DNA of 55,124 nucleotides from Hinthialibacter sp964556895 (GCA_964556895.1 CAZKYC010000022.1:1-55124); one strand, 5' to 3'. Shown: positions 45,450-52,938, counted from the stretch's first letter. The notes: a model not told the origin generated them from the letters alone. Numbers and translations: made by a program.

Positions 45450-46472
45450 ATGAATTATTTGATTTTTGGCGGCGCAGGATTCATTGGGGCAAACCTGGCA
45501 AACCAGTTGGCATCCAACGGCGAGAACGTCATCATCGCCGACAATCTCTCTCGCGACGGCTCCAAATTAAATCTTACCTGGCTTCAACAACTTCATGCTG
45601 GGATCAAGTTTCGCCAGTGCGACATCCGAAACCGCGAAGAGGTTGACGCGGTCTTCAATGAATTCAAATCCATTGAGGTTGTCGTTCACCTGGCCGCCCA
45701 GGTCGCGGTAACCACCTCGGTCACCGATCCTCAAGTTGATTTTGACATCAACGCAATGGGGACCTTCAACCTTCTCGAAGCGGTGCGCCAATCGGGCTGC
45801 GACTCGGTGTTTCTCTACGCCTCCACCAACAAGGTCTATGGCGGGATGGAACACATAGAAATCAAAGAAACCGAAACCCGCTACGAATACGCCGACTTTC
45901 CTGAGGGCATCGACGAGAACTGTCCGCTTGATTTTCATTCGCCCTATGGTTGTTCGAAGGGATGCGCCGACCAATACGTTCGCGACTACTCGCGCATCTA
46001 TGGCCTGCGCTCTGTTGTCTTTCGCCAGTCGGCGATCTTCGGGACGCGCCAATTTGGCGTCGAAGACCAGGGCTGGGTGGCGTGGTTTACTATCGCGGCG
46101 TCTAAAGTGAAACCCATCACCATTTATGGCGACGGCAAGCAGGTGCGCGATGTGTTATGGGTCGAAGACTTGGTCGGCGCCTATCTCAAAGCCGTGGAGA
46201 AGATCGACGCGCTCAAAGGCGAAGTGATCAACATCGGCGGCGGGCGCGATTTTAGCATCAGCATCTGGTCGGAATTTGGGCCGATGCTTCAGACATCCCT
46301 CGGCAAGACTGTCCCTGTATCATTCGCCGACTGGCGCCCGGGCGACCAGAAGGTCTGTATCATGAACATCGCCAACGCCAAACAGAAACTCAGCTGGCAG
46401 CCCCAGGTGAGCGTCGAAGAAGGCGTCGACCGCATCGCCAAATGGGTCACTGATAACCCGGATTTGTTTTAA
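45450..46472 (+). CDS. NAD-dependent sugar epimerase, CDP-paratose 2-epimerase-like
   Basis: A 340-residue short-chain dehydrogenase of the extended type. The NAD motif is GGAGFIG (7-13), the catalytic Tyr-Lys is in SPYGCSKG, and YASTNKVYGG carries the Ser/Thr position. The stretches DENCPLDFHSPYGCS and RQFGVEDQGWVAWF are typical of CDP-paratose/tyvelose epimerases, so a role in lipopolysaccharide or cell-surface sugar synthesis is likely. It stands alone here, with GAGGA ahead of the start. The exact substrate is inferred. Confidence 0.8.
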   Translation: MNYLIFGGAGFIGANLANQLASNGENVIIADNLSRDGSKLNLTWLQQLHAGIKFRQCDIRNREEVDAVFNEFKSIEVVVHLAAQVAVTTSVTDPQVDFDINAMGTFNLLEAVRQSGCDSVFLYASTNKVYGGMEHIEIKETETRYEYADFPEGIDENCPLDFHSPYGCSKGCADQYVRDYSRIYGLRSVVFRQSAIFGTRQFGVEDQGWVAWFTIAASKVKPITIYGDGKQVRDVLWVEDLVGAYLKAVEKIDALKGEVINIGGGRDFSISIWSEFGPMLQTSLGKTVPVSFADWRPGDQKVCIMNIANAKQKLSWQPQVSVEEGVDRIAKWVTDNPDLF

Positions 46473-46558
46473 GACCTCTCCTGTTACATTCGAATTTAAA
46501 CAAAACCCGTTTATTGAGAATTTGATCGCGTCGCCGGCTTCCTCTCCCTCTGGGAGAA

Positions 46559-46620
46559 TCCGCCGCGGCGGATAGGGGCGCGCTTACGGCACGCAATTTT
46601 GTCAAACGCTCTAAAAATGG
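46559..46620 (+). repeat. Dispersed repeat family C, copy 2
   Basis: Same sequence as 30448-30505, beginning with the palindrome TCCGCCGCGGCGGA. It lies between the epimerase gene and the BMC operon terminator. The preceding bases 46473-46558 hold nothing I can name. Confidence 0.8.
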
Positions 46621-46636
46621 TGGGTTAAGAACCCAC
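46613..46636 (-). terminator. Intrinsic terminator of the BMC operon
   Basis: On the minus strand, GTGGGTT-CTT-AACCCAC (46636-46620) is followed by CATTTTT. It is directly after the STAS-like stop codon and marks the end of the operon. Confidence 0.75.
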
Positions 46637-46637
46637 T

Positions 46638-46940
46638 CTACGACTGGCTTTCCGCTTCATCCAACCAAACGATTCTCTGCAATCCATATTGTTCGAAGAA
46701 TTGATAGAGGCGCGACGGGGCGCTGACGCGCAGGATGATGTCATTATCGCGAAACTTGGCGTTGAGAAGAAGCAAGCGGCCAATGTCTTGCAGGGAAGAA
46801 TCCACATCACCTTGAAACGACATACGAACGCCGCCGGGTTCCTCAGAAACCGCGATGGCATAGTTGGGAAAGAGAGACGGAATATCTTCGAGTGCGCTAT
46901 CGGCGGTCGCGTCAAACCCGTGGGCCGAGTCGACAGCCAT
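46638..46940 (-). CDS. STAS-like small protein, last gene of the BMC operon
   Basis: A 100-residue protein. The second half has STAS-domain character: SSLQDIGRLLLLNAKFRD, then DNDIILRVSAPSRLYQFFEQ and YGLQRIVWL, matching the beta-strand and helix order of anti-sigma factor antagonists. The first half is divergent and lacks a clear phospho-acceptor. It starts 5 bases after the aldehyde dehydrogenase stop. No encapsulation-type helix is seen. I chose the ATG at 46940 because the longer frame is antisense-like. It may have a regulatory role; this is inference. Confidence 0.6.
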   Translation of the reverse strand: MAVDSAHGFDATADSALEDIPSLFPNYAIAVSEEPGGVRMSFQGDVDSSLQDIGRLLLLNAKFRDNDIILRVSAPSRLYQFFEQYGLQRIVWLDEAESQS

Positions 46941-46945
46941 GGGCC

Positions 46946-48379
46946 TTAGACAAACCGCATGTCGTTGGCGACGGCGAAACGGCGAACGCGGCTGAACGTC
47001 TTGGGCGTGCAGGGGCCTTCGCCCGACTTGCCCGCGATGGTGAAGGCGGTGTAGCCTTCGCCGCCGTTGCCGAGACACGCGCCGCACGACGCGTTGGCGA
47101 CAAACAGGTTGCAGTCCATCAAGCGCGCAAATTCAGTGATGCGGTCAATGCGGCGGCTGTGAATAATAGCAGTGTGACCAAAGCCGTGCTCGGCTTCATG
47201 GGCCGCCTGGATGGCTTCTTCGTACGAATTGACGCGAACGATTCCTAACAGCGGGATCATCATTTCATGAATGATATAGGGGTGACTGCGGTCGACTTCG
47301 GCGATGAGCAGCTCGCAATTCGACGGCACGCTAAGCCCGATGCCCTGTTGGGCGACCACGGCGGCGTCTTTGCCGATAAAATCTTTGTTCACATGGTTGT
47401 CAGGCGTAATCACCGCGCGACGCAGTTGGTCATTCTGGCTGGCGTCGAGCAGGTACGCCCCGCGCTGGCGAATCGCGCTCATAAATTCGTCATACACCGA
47501 CGAAACCACAAAACATGATTTCTCGGTGATACACGGCAGGTTATTGTCAAAACACGAACCTTCATAGACCGCCACGCCTGCGTTTTGAACGTCGGCGGTT
47601 TCGTCGACCACAACCGGCGGGTTGCCTGGCCCGGCGACGATAGCGCGTTTGGGGCTTTCCATGGCGGCGCGAACCACAGCCGGCCCGCCGGTTACGACCA
47701 GAAGGCTTATATCATCATGGGTCATGATGGTTTTGGCGGTGCGCAGAGACGGCTCAGCGACAGAAGTCATCAAGTTGGCCGGAGCGCCCGCGTTGGTCAG
47801 CGCTCGGTTAATCTCTTGCATAGATTGCAGCGTACAAGCGATGGCGTTGGGGTGCGGCCCAAAGACGATGGTGTTGCCCGCTGACAGCATGGCGATGGAG
47901 TGGTTGATTACCGTCGCGACCGGGTTGGTGGTCGGGGTGATAGTGCCGATCACGCCGAAGGGGGCGTATTCTTCCATCATCAGGCCGCGGCTGCCGGTCA
48001 CCGCCAGAGTTCCGAGGTCTTCAACACCGGGGGTCAGGTCGGCGGCCATGCCATTTTTGAGTACCTTATGGTCTGCGCGGCCCATCTTGGTGTCTTCGAC
48101 GGTGAAGCGCGACCATTCGTGGTTGTGTTGGTGAGAGACTTCACGAATCAGTTGGATGTATTTCTTACGCTGATTGAGCGGGATATGGCGAAACTGGTCG
48201 AAGGCGCGCTTGGCCGCGGCGATGGCGTCATCAATGTTGTCAAATACGCCGTCGCGCCCGCCGCTGACCGCCCCGCCCATACAAGTGGGGGTGTGGCCGC
48301 TCGACGGCGCCGCCGTCGGTTGGTTTTGAAGTTCGCCTAACACGCGGCGAACGATATCGGCGATTCGCTGTTCGTCCAT
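46946..48379 (-). CDS. CoA-acylating aldehyde dehydrogenase (PduP/EutE-like), BMC cargo
   Basis: A 477-residue enzyme that oxidises an aldehyde to acyl-CoA with NAD. The catalytic cysteine is Cys283 in NLPCITEK, with GTITPTTNP and NAIACTLQSMQE typical of EutE/PduP. Residues 1-20 form an amphipathic helix (MDEQRIADIVRRVLGELQNQ) followed by a linker, the form of an encapsulation peptide that targets enzymes into microcompartments. The C-terminus has the family segment GEGYTAFTIAGKSGEGPC. It lies between the flavoprotein-like and STAS-like genes. The aldehyde source is not shown in the window. Confidence 0.93.
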   Translation of the reverse strand: MDEQRIADIVRRVLGELQNQPTAAPSSGHTPTCMGGAVSGGRDGVFDNIDDAIAAAKRAFDQFRHIPLNQRKKYIQLIREVSHQHNHEWSRFTVEDTKMGRADHKVLKNGMAADLTPGVEDLGTLAVTGSRGLMMEEYAPFGVIGTITPTTNPVATVINHSIAMLSAGNTIVFGPHPNAIACTLQSMQEINRALTNAGAPANLMTSVAEPSLRTAKTIMTHDDISLLVVTGGPAVVRAAMESPKRAIVAGPGNPPVVVDETADVQNAGVAVYEGSCFDNNLPCITEKSCFVVSSVYDEFMSAIRQRGAYLLDASQNDQLRRAVITPDNHVNKDFIGKDAAVVAQQGIGLSVPSNCELLIAEVDRSHPYIIHEMMIPLLGIVRVNSYEEAIQAAHEAEHGFGHTAIIHSRRIDRITEFARLMDCNLFVANASCGACLGNGGEGYTAFTIAGKSGEGPCTPKTFSRVRRFAVANDMRFV

Positions 48380-48422
48380 GGGTCTACAGTCTCCCTAAAA
48401 ATTTCGTACATACGTCGCGCTG

Positions 48423-49286
48423 TCACTGGGGCGGCGCAATGACCACTTCGATGCCCCGGCGTTTGAGCGATTCCATCGCCAGCGGGGTAATCAATCCGCC
48501 GCGCGAGGCTTTTACAACCGGCCCGCTCAGTTTGGCGGCGTCTTCTTCAGTGACCACAAAGGTGATCAAATCAGAACTTTCTCTGTTGGCTTTGTTGGTC
48601 GCGGTGCATAACACCGCCTCAACCGCTTCACACACGGGCAGCAACTTCACCCCCATCGCGCCCAGTTGAATGCGGTATTTGTCTAACACATCTTGTACGC
48701 CGGGCACGTTGTTGCCGAAGATGATACAGGCGTTTTTGTCGAGCCCTTCGTTTGACGCAATCACCGGGACTTTGTGGGCCAACGCGGCGATGGTGATTTT
48801 TAGCGCCGCGTCATCCGTAATCGCCAGCGCCAGTTTGGCGGCGTGGTTGCGGCATACCGAAGGCATGTAAACCGCCGCGTAACGGCTCATGTCTTGCCGC
48901 ATGGACTGAATTTCGTCGACGCGATCGATCAAACGAATGCCAAGCGCATTCAATTCATCGATAGAAAACGCGCCGACTGCGTCGGGTGAAAACACCGCGT
49001 CAATCTGAAGGCCTTCGCTCTTCCATTGTTCGAAGGCGTCCAGGTTGGGCTGCCAGGGTTCGCGCGCCCCGGTGAAGATCACCAACACCGCCGGGCCGTC
49101 AGCCTGTGGCGGACAAGCGCATTCATCCTCGGGAGGCGAATCGCACGAACAGGCCGGGCTTTTGCAAGCCTCAGCGTCGAGCGTCTCGCTCTGGGGCGCG
49201 GGCAATAAGGTTTCATCGCCGCGCTGCTCAGACAGCGCTTTCTGTACCTCTTCAATGATGATGCGTTCTAAGTCGGCGTTGTTCAT
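48423..49286 (-). CDS. Flavoprotein-like BMC protein with Cys-rich linker
   Basis: A 287-residue protein with three parts. Residues 2-20 are an amphipathic helix of the encapsulation type (NNADLERIIIEEVQKALSEQ). Residues 41-58 hold five cysteines spaced C-x4-C-x-C-x7-C-x-C. From residue 65 the sequence resembles the flavoprotein/HFCD fold: VLVIFTGARE, then YAAVYMPSVCRNHAAKLA and HKVPVIASNEGLD, with GVQDVLDKYRIQLGAMGVKL near the end. The C-terminus reads GGLITPLAMESLKRRGIEV. The fold call is from pattern only. The Cys cluster may bind metal or an Fe-S cluster. I chose the ATG at 49286; a TTG precedes it in frame. Confidence 0.6.
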   Translation of the reverse strand: MNNADLERIIIEEVQKALSEQRGDETLLPAPQSETLDAEACKSPACSCDSPPEDECACPPQADGPAVLVIFTGAREPWQPNLDAFEQWKSEGLQIDAVFSPDAVGAFSIDELNALGIRLIDRVDEIQSMRQDMSRYAAVYMPSVCRNHAAKLALAITDDAALKITIAALAHKVPVIASNEGLDKNACIIFGNNVPGVQDVLDKYRIQLGAMGVKLLPVCEAVEAVLCTATNKANRESSDLITFVVTEEDAAKLSGPVVKASRGGLITPLAMESLKRRGIEVVIAPPQ

Positions 49287-49383
49287 CAATGCTCGTTTAA
49301 TTTCTGTAAGATACGCGCGCGCGAAGCGCTCAGCGATTAGACCAAATCTGTAACAAAAATACTCTTTCTATCTAGATGCCAAC

Positions 49384-50061
49384 CTATAAGAGAATCTCGA
49401 CCATTTCGCCGCCGCGTAATCCGCAGGCGTTGCCGTCGTCGGTGTCGAGATGCATCTCGTCTTTAAATAGTTTAGAGACGCGCGCCTGGCAGCCTTCGAG
49501 CACAGTCGACTTGCCGTTGGCTTCAACGCGCACGCTCACGCTCTGATTGTCTTCGATGCCCCACTTGGCGGCGGATTCGACTGACAGATGAATGTGACGG
49601 TTAGCCTGAATCACGCCTTTCTCAAGATGAAGAACGCCTTTAGGGCCGACCAAAATCAACCCAACACTGCCGTTATGGTCGCCAGAACGGTTCACTGGCG
49701 GGTCGATGCCCAGATAGATGGCGTCGGTGCGCGACACCTCGACTTGGGTGTATTGGCGTAGCGGGCCCAAGATACGCACTTCGCCCAGACAGCGCATGCG
49801 CGGGCCGACCAGGGTCAGGGTTTGCTTCGACGCAAACTCTCCAGTTTGATACAACTCGCGCATCGGCTCCAAAACGGAACCGGGGCCATACAACACGTCC
49901 ATCGACTCGCGCGACAGGTGAATGTGGCGAACCGAGATGTTGCAGGGCGCCGTCATTCGCTGTTGCGGTGAAGCGGGCGTAGACGCCCCACTCTGCAGCC
50001 GCGCAACCACGCGGCGCACAACCTGTTCGACCAAGGCGTCGGAATTTTGCGGTACGCTCAT
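49384..50061 (-). CDS. pduL: Phosphotransacylase PduL, BMC type
   Basis: A 225-residue PduL that exchanges CoA for phosphate on acyl-CoA to form acyl phosphate and recycle CoA. Both metal-binding repeats are present: HIHLS (46-50) and NRHIHLS (154-160), plus EMHLDTDDGNA (202-212). Residues 1-24 form an amphipathic helix (ALVEQVVRRVVARLQ), the encapsulation peptide of BMC-associated PduL. I chose the ATG at 50061, which has GGGAG upstream; an in-frame GTG precedes it. It is the second gene of the operon. Confidence 0.94.
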   Translation of the reverse strand: MSVPQNSDALVEQVVRRVVARLQSGASTPASPQQRMTAPCNISVRHIHLSRESMDVLYGPGSVLEPMRELYQTGEFASKQTLTLVGPRMRCLGEVRILGPLRQYTQVEVSRTDAIYLGIDPPVNRSGDHNGSVGLILVGPKGVLHLEKGVIQANRHIHLSVESAAKWGIEDNQSVSVRVEANGKSTVLEGCQARVSKLFKDEMHLDTDDGNACGLRGGEMVEILL

Positions 50062-50203
50062 GCGGCGTTCTCCCACTACGCCGGGCGTTCAACGAAAAAT
50101 CGCGGATTAGACAAAAACCAAGCGCGGCCCTATCGCCGCGCTTGGGCGTTGTCGTAACAATCGCAATTGTTTGGAGACGACCCAGGCGCGTCGTCCGGCA
50201 CGA

Positions 50204-50479
50204 TTACTTGACCGGCAGAATGCCTTCGAGGTCGCTGTGAGGACGTGGGATCACATGCACCGAAACCACTTCGCCCACTTTGCGGGCCGCTGCTGCGCCT
50301 GCGTCGGTGGCTGCTTTCACTGCACCAACATCGCCGCGCACCATGACGGTCACAAAACCACCGCCAATTTTTTCTTTGCCGATCAACGTCACGCTGGCGG
50401 CTTTGACCATGGCGTCGGCGGCTTCGATTGCGCCGACCAAACCGCGGGTTTCTACGAGTCCTAAGGCTTTACCTTCCAC
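50204..50479 (-). CDS. BMC-H hexameric shell protein (PduA/EutM-like)
   Basis: A 91-residue single-domain BMC shell protein. The signature IGGGFVTVMVRGDVGAVKAA (38-57) contains the pore-lining IGGG loop, and VSVHVIPRPHSDLE closes the domain. Such hexamers tile the facets of microcompartments. The start codon is GTG with a strong GGGAGG site. It is the first gene of the five-gene minus-strand operon. No pentameric (EutN/CcmL) or trimeric shell gene is in the window, so other shell genes must lie elsewhere if a closed shell is made. Confidence 0.97.
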   Translation of the reverse strand: MEGKALGLVETRGLVGAIEAADAMVKAASVTLIGKEKIGGGFVTVMVRGDVGAVKAATDAGAAAARKVGEVVSVHVIPRPHSDLEGILPVK

Positions 50480-50499
50480 GGGTGTGTCCTCCCTGAGAA

Positions 50500-50517
50500 C
50501 CCAGCATGGATGCTGGG
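50500..50517 (-). promoter_or_regulatory. Hairpin in the BMC operon leader
   Basis: CCCAGCAT...ATGCTGGG (50500-50507 and 50510-50517) forms a perfect 8-base stem with a tight 2-base loop, 21 bases upstream of the BMC-H start. Read on the plus strand it is followed by TAGTTTTT, so it could also stop plus-strand transcripts. Its role is unknown. Confidence 0.45.
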
Positions 50518-50557
50518 TAGTTTTTCAGAATTTACCTTTAAAACAGGTAACTTAAGG

Positions 50558-50842
50558 CTACAGATATCGGTCATCTTCGTCAATGGCGGCATGTTCGCTT
50601 AAACACTGATTTAATAATGAAAAACAGTCCCAAAAATAACCATCTGGCCTGAACTGAAATGAACAGTTTTGAGAAACCATGAAAACTTGCTTTTTTCTTT
50701 GAAACAAAGGAAGCCTGTTTTTTGGGAAACTAATGGCGTAACCCTCCAAGCAGAGTGTCAGTGCGCCCGCAGGGTTCAGCGATAGATTCAGACTCGGATT
50801 GTTTATTTCAAGCAAAACGAGATGCAACACAAAAGGCGGCAA
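50558..50842 (-). CDS. Possible small protein upstream of the BMC operon
   Basis: A 94-codon frame starting at TTG, with a GAGGGG ribosome site 5 bases before it. The sequence (LEINNPSLNLSLNPAGALTL, then SFQFRPDGYFWDCFSLLNQC) is protein-like, with balanced composition, but I recognise no family. It lies 78 bases upstream of the BMC-H gene on the same strand. It overlaps nothing else, but the non-ATG start and lack of homology keep this tentative. Confidence 0.35.
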   Translation of the reverse strand: MPPFVLHLVLLEINNPSLNLSLNPAGALTLCLEGYAISFPKNRLPLFQRKKQVFMVSQNCSFQFRPDGYFWDCFSLLNQCLSEHAAIDEDDRYL

Positions 50843-50858
50843 GGCAGCCCCTCAAGGA

Positions 50859-50886
50859 TTGACTCTGAACTGCTGAAACTTACAAT
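50859..50886 (+). promoter_or_regulatory. Sigma70-type promoter of the T-box/leuA unit
   Basis: TTGACT (50859-50864), a 16-base spacer and TACAAT (50881-50886). Transcription would start near 50893, at the 5' edge of the T-box leader. Confidence 0.75.
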
Positions 50887-50892
50887 ATGACA

Positions 50893-51155
50893 AATTCGCC
50901 CAAAGACAGTGAAGAGGAGTAGTAGGCGCATCCCTGTCCTTACAGAGAGCCGGAGTTTGCTGAGAACCGGTAGGCCAGACCGCCGAACTCGCCTCAGAGT
51001 TGCCTTCGCCAACGCCGAAAGGCTAGTAGTTGAGGTCGGGTCGCGTCCGTTATCGCGCGTAACGAAGGGCGGTTGGTTTTCCAATCGCTGAACCAGGGTG
51101 GTACCACGAGAACGCAACGCGCCTCGTCCCTGCAACACGGGACGAGGCGCGTTTT
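50893..51155 (+). promoter_or_regulatory. T-box leader RNA, leucine-specific (CUC specifier)
   Basis: It contains the stem I features GAGGAGTAGTAGG and AGAGAGCCGG, then GCTGAGAACCGG, and the specifier loop CCGAACTCGCC in which CTC (50988-50990) is a Leu codon. The T-box itself is AGGGTGGTACCACG (51095-51108), which pairs with the uncharged tRNA CCA end. It is followed by a strong terminator (51118-51155). Uncharged tRNA-Leu would stabilise the antiterminator and let leuA be transcribed. Confidence 0.93.
51118..51155 (+). terminator. T-box terminator
   Basis: Thirteen-base stem CGCGCCTCGTCCC (51118-51130) with GGGACGAGGCGCG (51139-51151), then TTTTG. It competes with the T-box antiterminator. 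Confidence 0.93.
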
Positions 51156-51219
51156 GTTTGAACTGTTTGGAAGATCAAGAAATTTGCAACACTCTTAACA
51201 CCGAAAGGAGGTGGGGCCG

Positions 51220-51324
51220 GTGCTCGCTCTACCGGAAGAAAGCGACCTTAGCGAATTAACCGAATTCACGAAAACCCAAACGGCGGCCGACCCCGCCAAC
51301 CACAGAAAGAGGAACCAATCATGA
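51220..51324 (+). CDS. Short upstream ORF coupled to leuA
   Basis: A 34-codon frame starting with GTG, 8 bases after a perfect AGGAGG (51206-51211). It ends in a TGA (51322-51324) that overlaps the leuA ATG (ATGA). The peptide (VLALPEESDLSELTEFTKTQ, then a basic end) has no Leu run, so it is not a classic attenuation leader. The strong ribosome site and the exact overlap suggest translational coupling of leuA. It is also possible that the site has another use. Confidence 0.55.
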   Translation: MLALPEESDLSELTEFTKTQTAADPANHRKRNQS

Positions 51325-52862
51325 GTAACGACAAAATTATCGTGTTTGACACCACCCTGCGCGACGGCGAACAGTCGCCCGGGTTTAGCATGAACATGAA
51401 AGAAAAAATCGAGTTCGCCTTTCAATTAAAACGCCTGGGCGTTGATGTGATCGAGGCGGGCTTCCCCATCTCGTCAGAAGGCGACTTCGAAGCGGTCAAA
51501 GCAGTGGCCCAACAAGTCGACGGCCCTCAAATCTGCGGCCTGGCGCGCGCCTTGGCGAAAGACATCGACCGCTGTTGGGAAGCGGTGCAATATTCCAACA
51601 ACCCGCGCATCCACACCTTTATCGCTACCAGCGACGTTCACCGCGAGAAGAAACTCAAAAAAACCGAGGCGCAGGTGCGCGACATGGCGGTCACAGCGGT
51701 CAAACACGCGCGGCAATACACCGAGAACGTTGAGTTCTCCACCGAAGACGCCGCCCGCACCGGACGCGAATATATCTGCACCGTCATCGAAGCCGCTATC
51801 GACGCGGGCGCGTCAACAATCAACGTGCCTGATACCGTCGGCTATTCCAATCCGTGGGAATTCGGCTCGCTGATCGAATACATCTTTGAGCATGTACCCA
51901 ATGTGAATGACGCCGTCATCAGCGTCCATTGCCACAACGATTTGGGGCTGGCGGTGCCGAACTCGTTGGCGGCCGTCCGCACCGGCGCGCGTCAAATCGA
52001 GTGCACCATCAACGGCATCGGCGAACGCGCCGGCAACGCCTCGCTCGAAGAGTTGGTGATGAACATCGTCACCCGGCAGGATTGTTTTCCCTATCAGGTC
52101 GACATCAACACCGACCAGATCTATCCGACCAGCCGCCTGTTGACGCGCTTCACCGGAATCGGCGTCCAACCCAACAAAGCGATCGTTGGGGCCAACGCCT
52201 TCGCCCATGAAGCGGGCATCCATCAGGACGGCGTGCTCAAAGAGCGAACCACATACGAAATTATGTCGCCCGACTCCGTCGGTTGGGCGGGCAGTTCGAT
52301 GGTGTTGGGAAAACACTCAGGCCGACACGCTTTTGTCACCCGCATGCAGGAACTGGGCTTTCACTTGCAAGACGATGAACTCGAAAACGCCTTTAACGCC
52401 TTCAAAGATTTGGCCGACTTGAAAAAGACCGTCTTCGACGAAGACCTGATCGCTATCGTTGGGTCGCAGTCGGAATCAGAAGAAAACTGGAAATACCGCC
52501 TCAACCATTTGTGGTATTCGAGCGACCCGGAAAAGAAGCCCAAGGCCCATGTCAAACTCGACACCGATGAGGGAATCATCGAAGCCGAAGGCGACGGAGA
52601 CGGTGCGGTTGACGCGGCCTTCACCACCATAAAGAAATTGTTGGGGATGGAAGACGCGGTCTTGATCGACTATCACGTCGGCGCGGTTTCGCGCGGGGCC
52701 GACGCCCAAGGCTCGGCCAACCTGGTGTTGCGCCATGGCGACAATCAAACCATCGGACGCGGCGTCGACACCGATGTGATTCGCGCCAGCGTGAAGGCGT
52801 TTATCAATGCGGCCAATAAACTCGCCGCGGCGCAGAGCAAAGAAAAAACCGCGCAGGTGTAA
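51321..52862 (+). CDS. leuA: 2-Isopropylmalate synthase
   Basis: A 513-residue enzyme, the first committed step of leucine synthesis (acetyl-CoA plus 2-ketoisovalerate). It starts with IVFDTTLRDGEQSPGFSM, has the metal-site HCHNDLG and the GIGERAGNASLEE motif, and carries the C-terminal regulatory LeuA dimer domain (from about residue 385; GAVDAAFTTIKKL and GRGVDTDVIRAS), which binds leucine for feedback inhibition. It has its own GAGG site as well as possible coupling to the short upstream ORF. It is under the leucine T-box. A terminator follows at 52911. Confidence 0.97.
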   Translation: MSNDKIIVFDTTLRDGEQSPGFSMNMKEKIEFAFQLKRLGVDVIEAGFPISSEGDFEAVKAVAQQVDGPQICGLARALAKDIDRCWEAVQYSNNPRIHTFIATSDVHREKKLKKTEAQVRDMAVTAVKHARQYTENVEFSTEDAARTGREYICTVIEAAIDAGASTINVPDTVGYSNPWEFGSLIEYIFEHVPNVNDAVISVHCHNDLGLAVPNSLAAVRTGARQIECTINGIGERAGNASLEELVMNIVTRQDCFPYQVDINTDQIYPTSRLLTRFTGIGVQPNKAIVGANAFAHEAGIHQDGVLKERTTYEIMSPDSVGWAGSSMVLGKHSGRHAFVTRMQELGFHLQDDELENAFNAFKDLADLKKTVFDEDLIAIVGSQSESEENWKYRLNHLWYSSDPEKKPKAHVKLDTDEGIIEAEGDGDGAVDAAFTTIKKLLGMEDAVLIDYHVGAVSRGADAQGSANLVLRHGDNQTIGRGVDTDVIRASVKAFINAANKLAAAQSKEKTAQV

Positions 52863-52910
52863 GTGATACCGTTGTGGATTTTTCTTGAATTGATCTCGAA
52901 ACAAAGATCG

Positions 52911-52938
52911 GGGTGCAGTGCGCTGCACCCCCTTTTTA
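52911..52938 (+). terminator. Intrinsic terminator of leuA
   Basis: Nine-base stem GGGGTGCAG (52911-52919) and CTGCACCCC (52924-52932) with a 4-base loop, then CTTTTT. The rest of the gap to 53137 is GC-rich and shows no gene. Confidence 0.9.

Noticed and set aside
46941..47087. Longer start for the STAS-like gene
   Set aside because: The extension is Arg-rich antisense-type sequence inside the dehydrogenase gene.
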